A stretch of DNA of 64,000 nt from Metridium senile. Lineage: Eukaryota; Cnidaria; Anthozoa; Actiniaria; Metridiidae. The stretch is taken from assembly GCA_949775045.1 (NCBI GenBank), contig OX459099.1, positions 18,150,741 through 18,214,740 of the forward strand. Reading direction: 5' to 3'. Each line of letters opens with the position of its first letter. Within the stretch, counting starts at the first letter, position 1. Below are positions 10,454 through 24,400 of this stretch, one piece after another. Both the position numbers and the translations under genes were made by a program. The notes beneath the pieces are model-generated. The model did no database searches, was not told where the DNA came from, and saw only the letters and a list, made by a program, of their open reading frames with translations.

Positions 10454-10745
10454 TACGGATCTTCTTGTTACTTTAAATACAATCGTGCGTTGTTCAAATC
10501 ACTGATAATTCACACTGAAAAATCTCTCTTGGACGAGAAGGAACATGACATCATTGTGACGTGTGAGAGGGGTCAGTCTTACTCACAGACAGGATGCCAT
10601 GCATTACAATCTCAAGCAGATAAGCAAAGGTTACACCAAAACAGCCCGTTTAAAAACAGACAATTGAAAAGCCATTGACTGCGATAAGACCGAACGTACA
10701 CTTTATCTAAAACACCTACGAGTTGTTTATATAGCGATAATGTTT
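10454..10745 (-). promoter_or_regulatory. Probable 5' flank/promoter of the giant gene
   Basis: This is the non-repetitive sequence directly upstream of the giant gene's start. It contains TGACATCATTGTGACGTG near 10547-10564, which resembles closely spaced CRE/AP-1 half sites. No TATA box was identified. An AATAAA on the minus strand (TTTATT at about 10742-10747) could end an upstream transcript. The promoter role is inferred from position only. Nothing else gene-like is seen from 10745 to 11200. Confidence 0.3.
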
Positions 10746-11213
10746 ATTACCCGTATGTGCAATCATGTTATTGGTTTTATGCCCGCAAAGAAGAGAAGAG
10801 CACGTGGTAGTTCTCTTTCAATACGAACATGGGTTTAATTAGCCTGATTTTCAGACGGGCTTAGGGTTTAATAACACAGCATTCATAAATACCGATCATT
10901 ACAAGTACATATTAAAATCATACACATACCGTACACACTGAAAGATATGCAATATTATAATCATGTAGCTGTGAAAGACAGCCAATATCATTAGTATCAT
11001 CAAGCTGAACAGCTAGCTAATCGATGTTTTGTTTAGCTACTCAAACAGAATTAGATCATCATCAAGGCATTTTTATCATACGTGACTACGTGTATTGTTC
11101 ATATCGAGTAATCTGCCAACACGATACTTAGAATGAAAGAGGCAAGAGAAACGTATAGGGCGTATAGGTTAACTTCTAAAAGACGCGTAGAGATAAAAAC
11201 CAAATGAAGACCG

Positions 11214-11392
11214 AACAAAAACTGAATGAAGAGCGAAAAAAACCCGAATGAACATCGATAAAATCCGAATGGAGAAGAACAAGAACCGAACGAAGAGCGA
11301 ACAAAAACTGAATGAAGAGCGAACAAATTAAAACCGAATGAACATCGATAAAATCCGAATGGAGAAGAACAACAACCGAACGAAGAACGAAC
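11214..11392. repeat. Two-copy ~87-bp tandem repeat
   Basis: Two adjacent copies share GAACATCGATAAAATCCGAA and GAATGGAGAAGAACAA, with sub-repeats of the form GAACGAAGAGCGAACAAAAA. The minus-strand open frames across it are low-complexity Phe/Ser-rich artefacts. Confidence 0.8.
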
Positions 11393-11794
11393 AAAAACAA
11401 AATGAAAACAGAATAAATACAAGGCGAATACCTTCTATTTTTAAAGAACTGGCTTTTTTAAAATTACGATAAACATCTTTGCAATTTTGTATATATGTAT
11501 CAATATGTGTGTAAATAAACAAAAGTTCAAGAATAATGGAATGAATAATTGTATGGAAGTATTGAATATACTAGCATGTAAAACGGAATACAAGACGAAT
11601 TGTTGTATACAAGGAGTTGGGACGGATATAGATGATATGAATGGAAACTTAATAGACAATTTTCAAAAAATCTAAAACAACAATTGGAATGGAGTAAAAA
11701 TTTCATATGGAATGGCGATATTTTATTATTGTATTCCAGTAGCTGTAACTGTGATACCAGCAATGGGTTTTTATCACAGTGGCCATGTTTATTC

Positions 11795-12162
11795 TACCCT
11801 GCGAGCAGAGATTTCTTTCTCTCTTACCTGGAACGACCACAGGGAGCCCAAGCTCATCACTTTTACAGTAAATGTATGGAGTCGAGAGATATCCTTTCGC
11901 TGTGCCTCAAATATACAATAATAATTTTTTTTTTACGTAGATAGTTGTGTATAATTGTTTTCTAGTCTGTGACCGAGTCCAAAACTCGGTCACAGACTAG
12001 AAAACAATTATACACAACTATCTACGTAAAAAAAAAATATATTATTGTATATTTGAGGCACAGCGAAAGGATATCTCTCGACTCCATACATTTACTGTAA
12101 AAGTGATGAGCTTGGGCTCCCTGTGGAACGACGAGGAGAAAGGAACCTCTGCTCGCAGGGTA
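11795..12162. mobile_element. Mutator-like short element with 9-bp target duplication and nested palindrome
   Basis: The element begins TACCCTGCGAGCAGAG and ends with its reverse complement. It is flanked by an exact 9-bp direct repeat TGTTTATTC (11786-11794 and 12163-12171), as expected for Mutator-superfamily insertion. Almost the whole interior is a near-perfect palindrome of two ~150-bp arms meeting near 11980 at ACTCGGTCACAGACTAG. No transposase is present, so it is non-autonomous. A single arm of the inner palindrome recurs at 19753-19920. Confidence 0.88.
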
Positions 12163-12412
12163 TGTTTATTCCCATGAGAGCGAAAGCCTTTGTTTGAAAC
12201 GTTCTGAAAAGCATGAAAGCCAAGGCAAGGGGATCCATGGGATTCACAATCTATTGTTTCAACCAATTTGGCCTCCCGTGATAAAAGCGAATTGCATTCT
12301 ATGGAACTTCATTCTATTTGATATTTCGTTGTTTTTTTTTGTTGTTGTATTTCATTCCATTTCATATTTTGTTTTATTCGATTGATGAAATTAAAGGCAA
12401 AGGATGTCCTAC

Positions 12413-15400
12413 CTGGTACGTTAATGTTGATGTAACTGTGAGATGGCGCTTCGTCTTGTTCGTTGACATTTAAGTATTCAGAACCTGGACAATCATTGAT
12501 AACAAAAACAAATAAGCCTGATACCGTGTAGACGTATCGATGACAGTGGCGATGATGATTATGATGATGCATGGTGGCGATGGTGATGATGATGTAACGA
12601 TGGTGATGATGATGTAACGATGGTGATGATGATTATGATTATGTAACGATGGCGATGATGATGTAACGATGGTGATGATGATGTAACGATGGTGATGATG
12701 ATGATGATTATGTAACGATGGTGATGATGATATAACGATGGTGATGATGATGTAACGATGGTGATGATGATGATGATTATGTAACGATGGTGATGATGAT
12801 GATGATGATGTAACGATGGTGATGATGATGGCGGTGATGATGATGATGGCGGTGGTGATGATGATGATGTAACAATGGTGATGATGATGATGATGATGTA
12901 ACGATGGTGATGATGATGGTGGTGATTATACTGTTGAGATGATGATGATGATGATGATAATGACATGTGTATACACCGAATCGAAATATGGCGTCCAATT
13001 TTAATAACTATTGTTCTTGACTGACTAGCCTCGTGTTTACGTTGAAACACAATGGCGTTTTCACATGTATGAGAGGCTAGTCAGTCAAGAACAATAGTTA
13101 TTAAAATTAAACTCCATATTTCGATTCGGTGTATAGCTATTTCAAAGAAAAGGTTACCTTGTGAATACTGAATTCCAAGACCGAATTGTGTTATAAATCG
13201 TTTTGAATAAATCATTAATTAGTATTATTAGGTTTAACTAACTACATTTAGCCCATACTCTATAAAACAGTTAAATATACATTTTACTAAATACATTGAA
13301 TCTGATTGGCTGAGAGCATACGGCTAAATCTGAGTAGCATGTGAACTTGACTGATAATTGCAGTATCTGTAGTTATCACTGTCAAGTTCCCAGGCTCTCT
13401 CCGTCCTCAGGGAGTTGATGTGAAAATGGCAGCGAGATTTGCTTGTTATTGTCTCTTTTGCCTGATTATAATTGTACTTTTACTTTAAAAAATGTATAAT
13501 AAAACAATTATTGAATTCGGTTTTCGCATGATATCGTAAATTATCAAGACCTCGAGTCAGTATTATCTGCCGAAGCCTCCTAACACAGACCTCGGTCTTG
13601 ATACTTTATGATATCATGCTCAACCTCATCCAATAATTGCTTAATATCAGTTCAATATAGAAAGCAAATCGATCTATTTAGCTTTTTAATTTTACAAGAC
13701 TATAACGATATATTTCGGTCTTGAAATGCACTCTTTTAGTATCCACAATAGTCCCTACAGTTCCCTGCGCCATCTTGAAAGGTAGCCGGGCCTTTGCATC
13801 GAGGCGAGACGAACGTTGAGCTTGCAATGATAGAGACCTTTTAAAAATTAATTAATCAATTAATATTGCGCAAATTCAATCGTGAGATTTTCAAATGCGC
13901 ATTTAACACCTTGCGTGACCACTATTCACGTGTCTCTATCATTGCAAGCTCAACGTTTGTCTCTCTTTGATGCAAAAGCGCGGCTACCTTTCAAGATGGC
14001 ACAGGGAACTGTGAAGGGGACTATTCGACCGTTTTGAAATAGCTATAACAAGGAACACAATAATAGAGAGTATTAAATTCACGTTTACGCCAAACGCCAA
14101 ACGTCAAAACTAACCGATTTTTCTGCGTCGGTTTACTCTTTACCATTTGACATCTCCGCGTAAACAAGGTCCTTATGTTGTTTGTTAATACACATTTTAT
14201 TCATCGAGATCTTTTGCACAGTTATTTATACCTTTTAAAGCAATATTAGAAAGGCCAATTTGACGTTTGGCGTTACCGTAAATGTGAATCTTAAACTCTC
14301 TAATGATTCGTAATGATCAGTTTGTCCACTTACTTGGAGTATTCGAAGCTTTGACATCAACGTTTTCATACGAATCACTCTTGGTGAGAATACGCCTGTC
14401 TTTATGATTTGAACTACTTGTCAAATCTTCCACACTAATGCCCCTTTTCATTGTTTCGTATTTTGAAACATTATCTTCTGGATTCATAGTTTCATAAGCT
14501 TCACTTTCTTTACTCTTTTCTCTGTCAAAACCTTTCGTTACGTTTTCATAGTTATGACTTGTTGAATTCTCAATGTCCTGATCGACTTCAGTTATCAACA
14601 TGCTCTGTACTGGATCTGTTTTTCTCACTTTAATATCTACATTTTCGTAGGACAACAGATGTCTTCGGGTTACGCCTGGTGATGAGCTTCCATCGTCTAC
14701 TTCAAGCTTTGTAGGTGAATAATGTTCTTTATTATGTCTCTTAAAGAGAGGGTCTTGTTTTTCAGGTGTATTCAGGGTCATATCTTCATAATTTGGTTTC
14801 AAAACTTCAGGGTTGTTATCGACTGGTTTTGGGAGGTCAGCTTTGCCTGGAGTTTCGCTTAAAGGTGACAAATCAGGATCTTCCTTACGTTTGTCAAGGT
14901 CTAGATCTTTTTCCCAGTCTTTCAGTTTTCTTTCCTTTATCTTTGTTTTCATTTCTTGATTAGTGTCTACAGTGTTTATTTCTGCTGAGTTGCCATTAAC
15001 CTCTTTAGTAGTATCCTGACTAGGGGTGACAGGCCTTGCTTTGGGGGGTAGCTCCGGCTGACCAGGAGAGTTTTTAATCCAAATGTCATCATCCTCTTCA
15101 CTCTCACTTTTCAATACTCCATTTCCATTTTTGAATTTTTTCACGGGTAAAGATGGAGGCGGAGTTGAGTCAGCGTGGTCACGCAATTTGTCATGCAATT
15201 CGTCACGCAATAACACTTCTGTGTAGTGAGTGGGTTTGGAGTTATTAGTACTTCGAGGTGAAATAGGCGATGTTGGGCCATTATCAACCGATACTTCTAC
15301 ATACTGCAAAGACTCTTGTGTCTTCTGGAACAGTCTGTTTTCTTTGATACCGTTGGTAAGCGGGTTCGGTGTAGATGGCCGATGTTCGTTTTTTGGTAAT

Positions 15401-18400
15401 GTGGGAGGGGTATGTGGGGTTCGCTCATTTTGTATTCCAAAACTGCTCATTCTGGGTCGATTCCCCTGGACCGGTGTTGCCTGTTCTGGAGCTATCAACA
15501 ACAATATATTGTAAGTTTTCATACATTCATAATGGAATAGAGAGAGAGATTAATAAGGTGTGTTCTCTGAAATATATTAAGTTCTTCAAATTTTATATCA
15601 ACTTCTCAAAAGATTAACTTATAAAAGGGGGATTCCCTGTAAATAACAAAGGCAATTCCCTTTAAATATCAAAGGGGATTCAATGTAAATAACAAAGGGG
15701 ATTCAATCTAAATAACAAATGGGATTTCCTATAAAAAAGGGGATTCCCTGTAAATAACAAAGGCGATTCCCAGTAAATAACAAAGGGGATTCAATGTAAA
15801 TAGCAAATGGGATTCCCTGCAAACAAAGGGGATTTCCTATAAATAACAAAGGGGGATGCCCTGTAAATAGCAGCGTGAACGTCATACCTGTTGGAAGTTG
15901 CACCAGTTCATATTTCCCAATGGGTAGTACTCCAACGTCTTTCATTGACAGAGGTTTCCCTGTAGACGTCATTCACAATCAGTGTTAAAGAGTTCATATA
16001 GGCTGATCATAGATTTACAGCTATTTCAAGTAACGTTGTTGATCCGGAAATGGTTAATTATCCGGAAATGGACCGACAGGAATTATGGGAGTTCATTCAA
16101 TTTCATATGCATTGTTTAAATCACACTTGAAATATTTTCTTTTTTTAAGAATCAAGTGAGGCTATCGCATCCATAATAACAATTGTTAGCGATAACATGC
16201 ATTATCATATGACCTGTATTTTGCCCGGCGCGCGCTCTTAAGAAAATCTTTGTAACCTGGGGTCCGTGCGGCTTTTTTCACCCGGTCCGTACAAACACGT
16301 ACGGACCCACTACTCGAAATGGCTTCCTCAATCAATCAAACTAAATTAAAAATAGTGGGTCATATGATAAAAAACGTATTGACTGAGTTAGATCGGGCCG
16401 TACGGGAAAAAATATGGCTCTCTTTTCCTTTATGCGTGATTCGTGAACGGAAACAATAACAATAACAATAACAATAACGTGATTCGTGAAACGTGATTAC
16501 GTCGATTTTTGTGGAATGTGAAAAAGATTTCGGTATTTTGCGTGATTGATTCATGAAATGACCAATTTATTTTACGTGAATGCATTTTTCGAGGTGGTAT
16601 AGTGGACCCTCAGTATGGACTGTAGTTTCAATTTGCGACAACGATTTTTGGATTAGGTATAAATGTGCTTGTACGGTACGTCAAATATTTTCCCGTACGC
16701 CCCTCCCACTCAGTCAATAAGTACTTATTATTTCAGTAAGCATTTACATTCTAGCGTGCATGATTAAAATAGTGCATTTGGAATTTAATTAGCTCCCACA
16801 ATTCCTTTCGGTCTCAGATCAATCAATCCAGATGACCAACGTTTATGGAACTAAGTGTATAATTCAATACCGTTACCTTGAGATTTTCTTGTGTTGGATA
16901 CTTTCACCATCGATGATGGAAAATAACCAATGATTTCTCTCTACGACAAAAAAAATTATTTGAACACATTAGCCAGAATAGCAAGCATTTCTTTGGGGGG
17001 GGGGGGGGGGACGGAAAAAAGGTTGTTTTGGGATAGCTGTGTTACCGTATGGCCGTATCGATAACACAGCTATCCCAAAACAGTGTTTCCCGTTCCTAAA
17101 AACAAACGCTTGCTACGCAGACTAGAACACATCAAAACAGCAAATTTCGCGCTCTTCGATTAGATTGGCACCCGTAGTTTCTGTTTTCCTTGAATGCTCG
17201 ATGATTTGACCAGACCAGCGCTCCCTACTTCCACGTACGCAAAAATCGCATTTTGTTGGGGATTTTTTTTTTCATCCAACTGATTTGGTATACATAAATT
17301 GCATGGGTGATTTATTGGTTTACTGCGCGCCTCTCGCGGCTGCTGTGGTCCAGGTTCGAGTTCTGGCTTAGGCATGGGTTATATGTGAGTAGAGTTTGTT
17401 TGATGTGTTCTTCTCTCCTATTTCACGAGGGTTTTTCTCTGGGTTATCCAGTTTTCCTCCCTCAAAAAATCAACTGTGAATCGAGTGTTGAATGCTTTAA
17501 ATATTGAATTGAGCAGTAATGAGTGTGTGTGAACCTCACGGAAGAGCCCCATTGGGGAGTGATGGTTCTAAAATATACTTTTTTACATGTAAAAGTATAT
17601 ATTTCGTAAGGCATGGAAGTGCATGAGTTGTGTTTATATTAGCTTCCTCCACAGGCGTCTCTGTGATCTAATTTGGGTCTCCTGTGATGCTACAAGAGAG
17701 AGACTAGGCGGTAGTTAGGCGAGAAAAAGGACAGGCGAGACTTCTTCTTTCTCCTCGACTTCTTTCTCTCTGCCTCTCCCCCTCCCCGCTCGTTTTTTCA
17801 CTCACCACAGGAATCCCGATGCAAACAGATATAAGAGATGCCTGCGGAGGAGGCTATATTTGTATGTAGATATAGAGACATAGACCTCCCTGCTTTGCTT
17901 CTCCGTATCAACCGTTTGGAGAAAAGTGAATGTGTTGTATTTGAATATAGACGATATTACACGGTGGCGCGAAGATATGAATTTTATCAGTTTCGAGTGG
18001 TGAAAACAATATTTTACGAGTGAGCGCAGCGAACGAGTAAAATGTTGTTTTTACCACGAGAAAATAAAATTCATATCTTCAAGCCACCGTGTAATGTTCT
18101 TTTTATTATATGGACAAATATTCGAAGGTCGTATTCTGTTTTCTTCATTGTGTTTTGGTTCTAATTTTCTTTTGAAAATTTAGCCAAGTCTTCCTCTGAG
18201 ACTTGTACAAATCGCGCCGCCATGTTTAATTCAGCGAACAAGCGACGAGAAATGGGCGGGAAAGTTGTTTTGATTTGACGCGTACGTACATCCGGGACTT
18301 TTTGGTACATAACTTTTTCATATCTTCACTAGTGAAAATATGGAAAATACGAGTGTTTTAGTTTCCGGTAAAACACTACTATCCATATAATAAATCATGT

Positions 18401-21400
18401 TATGTCTCAGTACTTACATTGCCGTTGGTAACTTTACCCTTCCAACGACCACTTTCGTTCTTTTCAAGTATCTACGATAGGATAAGATTGCGGTTAATAC
18501 TCAATCAAAACCAGATGATTTAGCGCGCACACTTCCGGTTAGTAATATAGCCGATCAGAAGCATTTTTGTCCCATCACCAGCAGTTCCATGATGAACTTG
18601 AAACAAAATGGTGCGAGGCTGAGTTTTACAAAAGCTTGTAGAAGTTTTAACTTTAAGGAAATACGAAAAAATAGAATATTATATTGCAAAAAAGAAATCA
18701 CGGTTAGCCTCACACAGAAAGAAATATGAAAAAATATCATATAATTTTCAATCCTAAACGGACTTACAGGTAAATAATTAATATATATTTAAACAAATAC
18801 TTGCATAATACTTATAATAATACTTAATAATATCATACAAAAAGACCAATCCTTGTAAATCTCGTAACATGTGCATGTAATTCGTGTTTTTTTTTTTTTC
18901 AGTTTTGTTTATATTCCAGTTGTATTTAGTGTAAACTTTGTAGAAATAAAAAAAGAATAAAATTAAAAAAAAAGAAGTTTTAACATAATCTTAGATTTCT
19001 GGGTTTTTTTTTCAGTTTTATCTATCATCCTGTTTTAATCGTTTATATATTTGTATCAGAAATACCGTATGCAATCTTGAAAACTATGCCATTACCATAT
19101 ATGGTATTGTAGGAGAGAAGTAACAAGACTTTAATTAGCGCGCGAGATGTTGAGATTTCAACAGAACAATAGGCATATCATTCTTTGATACGTGAGCCTG
19201 AAATATATTGTCGAGTTTGGATCATTGTTAATCCGATTACAAATAATAGAGTTGTTTTCCGTGTTAACCCTATCTCAGAATATGTAATATCATAATAATA
19301 CGTCTAGACTGGGTATTAGAGACTGTTCGTTTTTACACAGAATCCTTTGCGCGCTTTAATGCGAGCTCACCTGGACGACATATCCTCCTATGCAGCCGCT
19401 CCTTTGTGTCGTCACGCAACAAGATCGCCTGCGTTACATCCAGAATGTTTCTCTGGATGCAATGCAGGAATAGGAAGACAGGGCAATCACAGCCGGACTT
19501 AGCGAAGGACACACTAGAATATTTTCTATGCTACTGAGTTGGAGCGAATTTCGATCGTCGCTAATCGTCAGCAATTTTGATCGCCAATATCGAGACATAT
19601 CAGATATCGGCGATTCCGATCACTATACATGACCAGCACAAATCAAGGTTTCTTAAAACTATCATTGTCGCAGCATCAGGCACATATTCGACCAAGCGGG
19701 GAAATTGTCCTGGTGTGTCCATTGCTCAACTAGAGCGATTTTGATGAAAAGCTAAAACTCGGTCACAGACTAGAAAACAGTTATACACAACTATCTACGT
19801 CAAAAAAAGTCTATACAATTGTATATTTGAGGCACAGCGAAAGGATATTTCGCGACTCCATACATTTACTGTAAGTATGCAAATCACTAACATCAAGTGA
19901 CGAGCTTGGGCTCCCTGTGGTGTGTCTTCCACTTTAGTCAGATGACTTACCTCAACTGTATCTCCAACCTTTAGCGACAAACATGTTGGGTCGTACAGGT
20001 TGCGATAATCATGAACAGCTTTTGCAAGGACAACTTTACTTTTAGATGCCTCTGTAGAAAGAAACGTAATATGAAAATGAATAAATGATTATTTATGTAG
20101 AAAGAAACATGCGATATGAAAACAAAGAAACAACGATATGAAAACAAAGAAACAGTGATATAAAAACAGTGTAATAATAGCCGGAACTTTTTGGAGCTGA
20201 GCCCTCGACAACATCCTAAATCGAGTTTTGTTGCAACCAACTGGAAATTCATGAAGGTACAAATCAGCTTTAGTTTTCATAAAATACCACACTGTTATGT
20301 GTCATAGAAAATATGGTTGTGACCAAGTGTATAACAACGAAAGCTTATAACTTGGAGAAAACCCCTCCGTATTCTATTAATAATGGTTGAACAGTTCGAC
20401 TATAGGCCATTTGCAGCTAGAGATCACGTGACCTCACTTACCTTAAATCCATCAGCTGTACTAAGATGATGTCCAGAAATTGAAAGAGCATGTTGATATT
20501 AGCAAAAATTCAAAATTTCAGCTCTTGATTCTAAATACAAAAAAATAGCAAAGCTTGCTTGCTCTCCAATATTCTATTTGCTGAAATTTCCACTTGTTAT
20601 ATGGCTGGTTCTTATATTATATAGCGCATTTCCAGAACTGCTCAATGCGCTTACTCGACGTGTTCGAGTTGAAGGTATATCAAGGCGCATTAAGTTGCCA
20701 CCATACAACCCATGTCTGAACACGGAGTTCTTTTACGTCCCTCAATGTTGTTAATTTTTATTTATTTTTTTTGCTTATGTCCACATGCTCTTTCTATTTC
20801 TGGACATCATTTTGGCACAGCTGATGGATTTAAGGTAGGTTTGGTCACATGACCTCTAGCTGCAAAGGGCCTAATGTAGAATGATGAAGCTCACCTCTCA
20901 GAAGATCCTTGATTTCGTGTGAAGCACGAGAACTGGTAAAATGATTGACAACATCCAGTGGTGTGTATCCCTCTTCATTTGTAATGCTCACATCAGCTTC
21001 ATTCTGTAAGAAAAGCATTTTGTTTTGAGCTTGAGCTCTTTGATTATATAGCGCAACAAGCTGTTATTTGTACCCTACTTTGGTTGTTATTTGTGAAAAT
21101 AAATAGATGGGAGAAACGTTTTTGTATTATTATAATTCAATTGCTAAGATAACAATAAAATGATAAATATTGATATAAAGACAAATGAATATTAAATTGA
21201 ATAACGTATAGTACAGCATACACCTATTTCAATAAACGTTATCGTGGCTTAAGCAGCAAGCATTAAGCCAAGACTGAAATGAAAGCTGGTTTTGTGCTGC
21301 TTATGTATTGATATTTAAGCTAATAACAACATGTGATTATTTTTTTATGTGCTTGTTATTCTATTAGAATCAATTTTGTTGATAACAAGTGTAATTTCAA

Positions 21401-24400
21401 TATTTTACCAACACAAAACCAGCATTCATTTCGGTCTTGGCTTGTTGCTTGTTGCTCTAGGGGCAATAACGATTTTGAAATAGGACATGTACAGACTGCA
21501 TATTTATCACAAAGAAGGACTTTGTAGAAATGAACTTCAGTGCATTTATCAGTAGATGATATTTTTGTGGAGAATATTCTAAATTATTATCCTGTCTGAA
21601 TACTTACATCTAGTAAGATCTTTACAACGTCTGTTTTGCCATACAAGGCAGCTTCATGTAATGCTGTTCCATTGGTACCACGTTGATTTACATCTGCACC
21701 ACCATCTAACAACATCCTACAATAATGACATGGAATTTTTATAGCACACTTTCAATTGTTATAAAACTCATTAATAATTCATGAGCAATTGACAAAAGAA
21801 ATCTTATCTGTGAAGAGGGTTCTATTGCTAGAATTATGAATTTATATTTATCAAAGTGTCATGTAATAGTTTATATCTACATGTATATGTGTAAATAAAG
21901 AATATTATTACATAAACTTCTGTGAAATATCAGGTGTTATTATATAACATATAGTGGTATACCGAGTGATATCAACTAGATAAAAAGCCTATCCTAGTCA
22001 TGAAGATATCATTGATATCGCACATGTGTGATATCACTCTCAACCAATCAACTTTCAAAATATAATTATTTTTTTTCTTCAATCTGTTATATAATAAACA
22101 GAACATTACATGTGCGCTTGGAGATATGAATTTTATCTTCTCGTGTTGAAAATATATCCCACTCATTCGCTGCGCTCACTCGTGGGATATCTTATCAACA
22201 CTCGAAGATAAAATTCATATCTCCGCGCGCCCATGTAATATCCTCTATATCTCCCACGCGAAAAAGTGATATCTTCACATTGTGAAAATAACATGTTATT
22301 TCACATGTGAAATAACATGTTGCCATCTATTTTTTAAGATTTTTAATATTTTTTGATGCATATCTTGATAAAACTTTTGCTATTTCATTTGTCATGTGTA
22401 TATATAATAAACAGAACATTACATGGGCGCTTGGTGCGCTCACTCGTGAGATATCAATTGACCACTCAAAGATAAAATCTGTATCTCCACGTGCCCATGT
22501 AATATCCTCTATGAATTGAATTGAATATTTTTTTATTTTTTTCCGGCCAGATTTACTTAGATCTTGGCAATTTTAGTACAATGAAAGAGCTAACGTTGGA
22601 GTTTCATAAGTACTATACAGTATTCATGTCTAATCTTTATGAGATACACAGCAGCTCTTCCTCAAGTCCCCACTGTATATCCCATACAGATCGGCCACTC
22701 ATACTATATATATTACATAATATGATACACTTGAAGATGACTATACAACTAGTAGAGGATTATGAGTGTTGCAGGTTTTTTTTATATCTAATCAAACCAA
22801 TAGACAATTTTCATAAATAGTGCAAAATGATTTTTTCAAGTAAACAGATATTTTAATATTTTAGCACTGTCATAAGAAAGGACCACCTCAAATAGGCATG
22901 TTTGGAAGGTTTTGATGCTCTGGTTGAAATGCCAATGGAGTTATGCTCAATGAAAAATGTAGAAATTTGTATGTAATTTTCTGCTGAGGCCTAAATTAAA
23001 ATACCTGGTTTTAATGTTTTTCTGATTTTTCAAATTCTTATAGCTTCATGAAAATTCAATTGTTTTTGTTCTCAAAGTTTCACAAAAGTAATTTTTATGG
23101 TAAATTCCTATCATATGATAGTTTTCTTTTTCTTAAAACTTCAATTTTAAATTTTAAGATAATTATTGGCGGCCATTTATGAAAGTCGTCTATGAGAACA
23201 CCAATAATTTCACTTACACTACTATTTCCTCACGTCCTGTCTTGCATGCAATATGCAGAGGAGGGTCAGCTGTTTTAGGGTTTTCTTCAAACAGTGTTAA
23301 AAGCTTTGGGAAGTCTTTACTTTTTAAAAGTAATTCCACCACCTTGAAAAGATACAATGCTTTGTAAGTATTTTTTTAATTACTTTCTAACTAATACAGT
23401 CAATGTCATTAACGTGGACAATGTAAAGTAGAGATTATCGCTAAAATTGATTTCAGCAGTTAAAATTTTAACTGTATTAGTAAGTTTTTATCTCCCTTTC
23501 ACCAAGTGGTAGGGGTGATTGACCAGCGCTCCTTTTAGGGTTGAAAATATTCCCTGTGCGTACCTTTAAAGGTCCTTTGAGGGATCTTCTCAAAATTCTC
23601 AATTACGTTACATGACTCTGTACCCATAAGCTTAGCTGTCAAGAACATTGCACAGTTACACCTATTTCAATTAACGTTGTCCATCTGGAATGGTGGATCT
23701 GAGATCGGTAGGAATTGTGGGAGTTCATTAAATTTCAAATACATTGTTTTAATCACACTTGAATGGTGCTGAATTACAGATAACAGTATTTGAGAAGCAA
23801 ACATTAATATTCAAGCGTGATTATAATAGTGCATTTGCAGTTTAACGAGCTCCCACAATTTCTATCGGTCTCAGATCAACCATTCCAGATGGACAACGTT
23901 AATTGAAATAGGTGTATACCTTTAATGAGTTTTCAAAACTTCATTTATAATTCATGAGAAATTTACAAAAGAAATTGTAACCGTGACGAGTGTTTTAACT
24001 GTTTTATCATGTAAATTAAACCACTTGGCCTTGCCTCGTGGTTTTAAATCCTCATAAAACACTCCTGCTCGTTTATTAAACTATAAGAAATCAACAAGGT
24101 TTTGACAGTTCTCTTAATTCATGAGTACCATTTAGTGTCTTTTGTGAAATCAACCGCCTATCAAACCTACAACTCGGAGAAAGGGATTGCCCCCCCCCCC
24201 CCCCCCCCCCATGTTAACTGCTTTTTACATGTTGTACAGTTTTCCTTTTCGAACCCAAATAACTTAGAGCAGAAAATTTATTGTGTTTTACTCACTTGTA
24301 CATGTCCAAATCTACAGGCTAAATCTAACGGAGATTCACCAGTTTTATTCACCACTGTACAATCAACACTGGAGTCAAGAAGGATTTCAACCTGACAAAA

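Noticed and set aside
17160..17375. Possible extra Caskin-type exon containing YVEVGSAG
   Set aside because: The SH3 domain joins in phase without it (exons 18418-18471 to 16877-16940), and part of the frame is SINE sequence.
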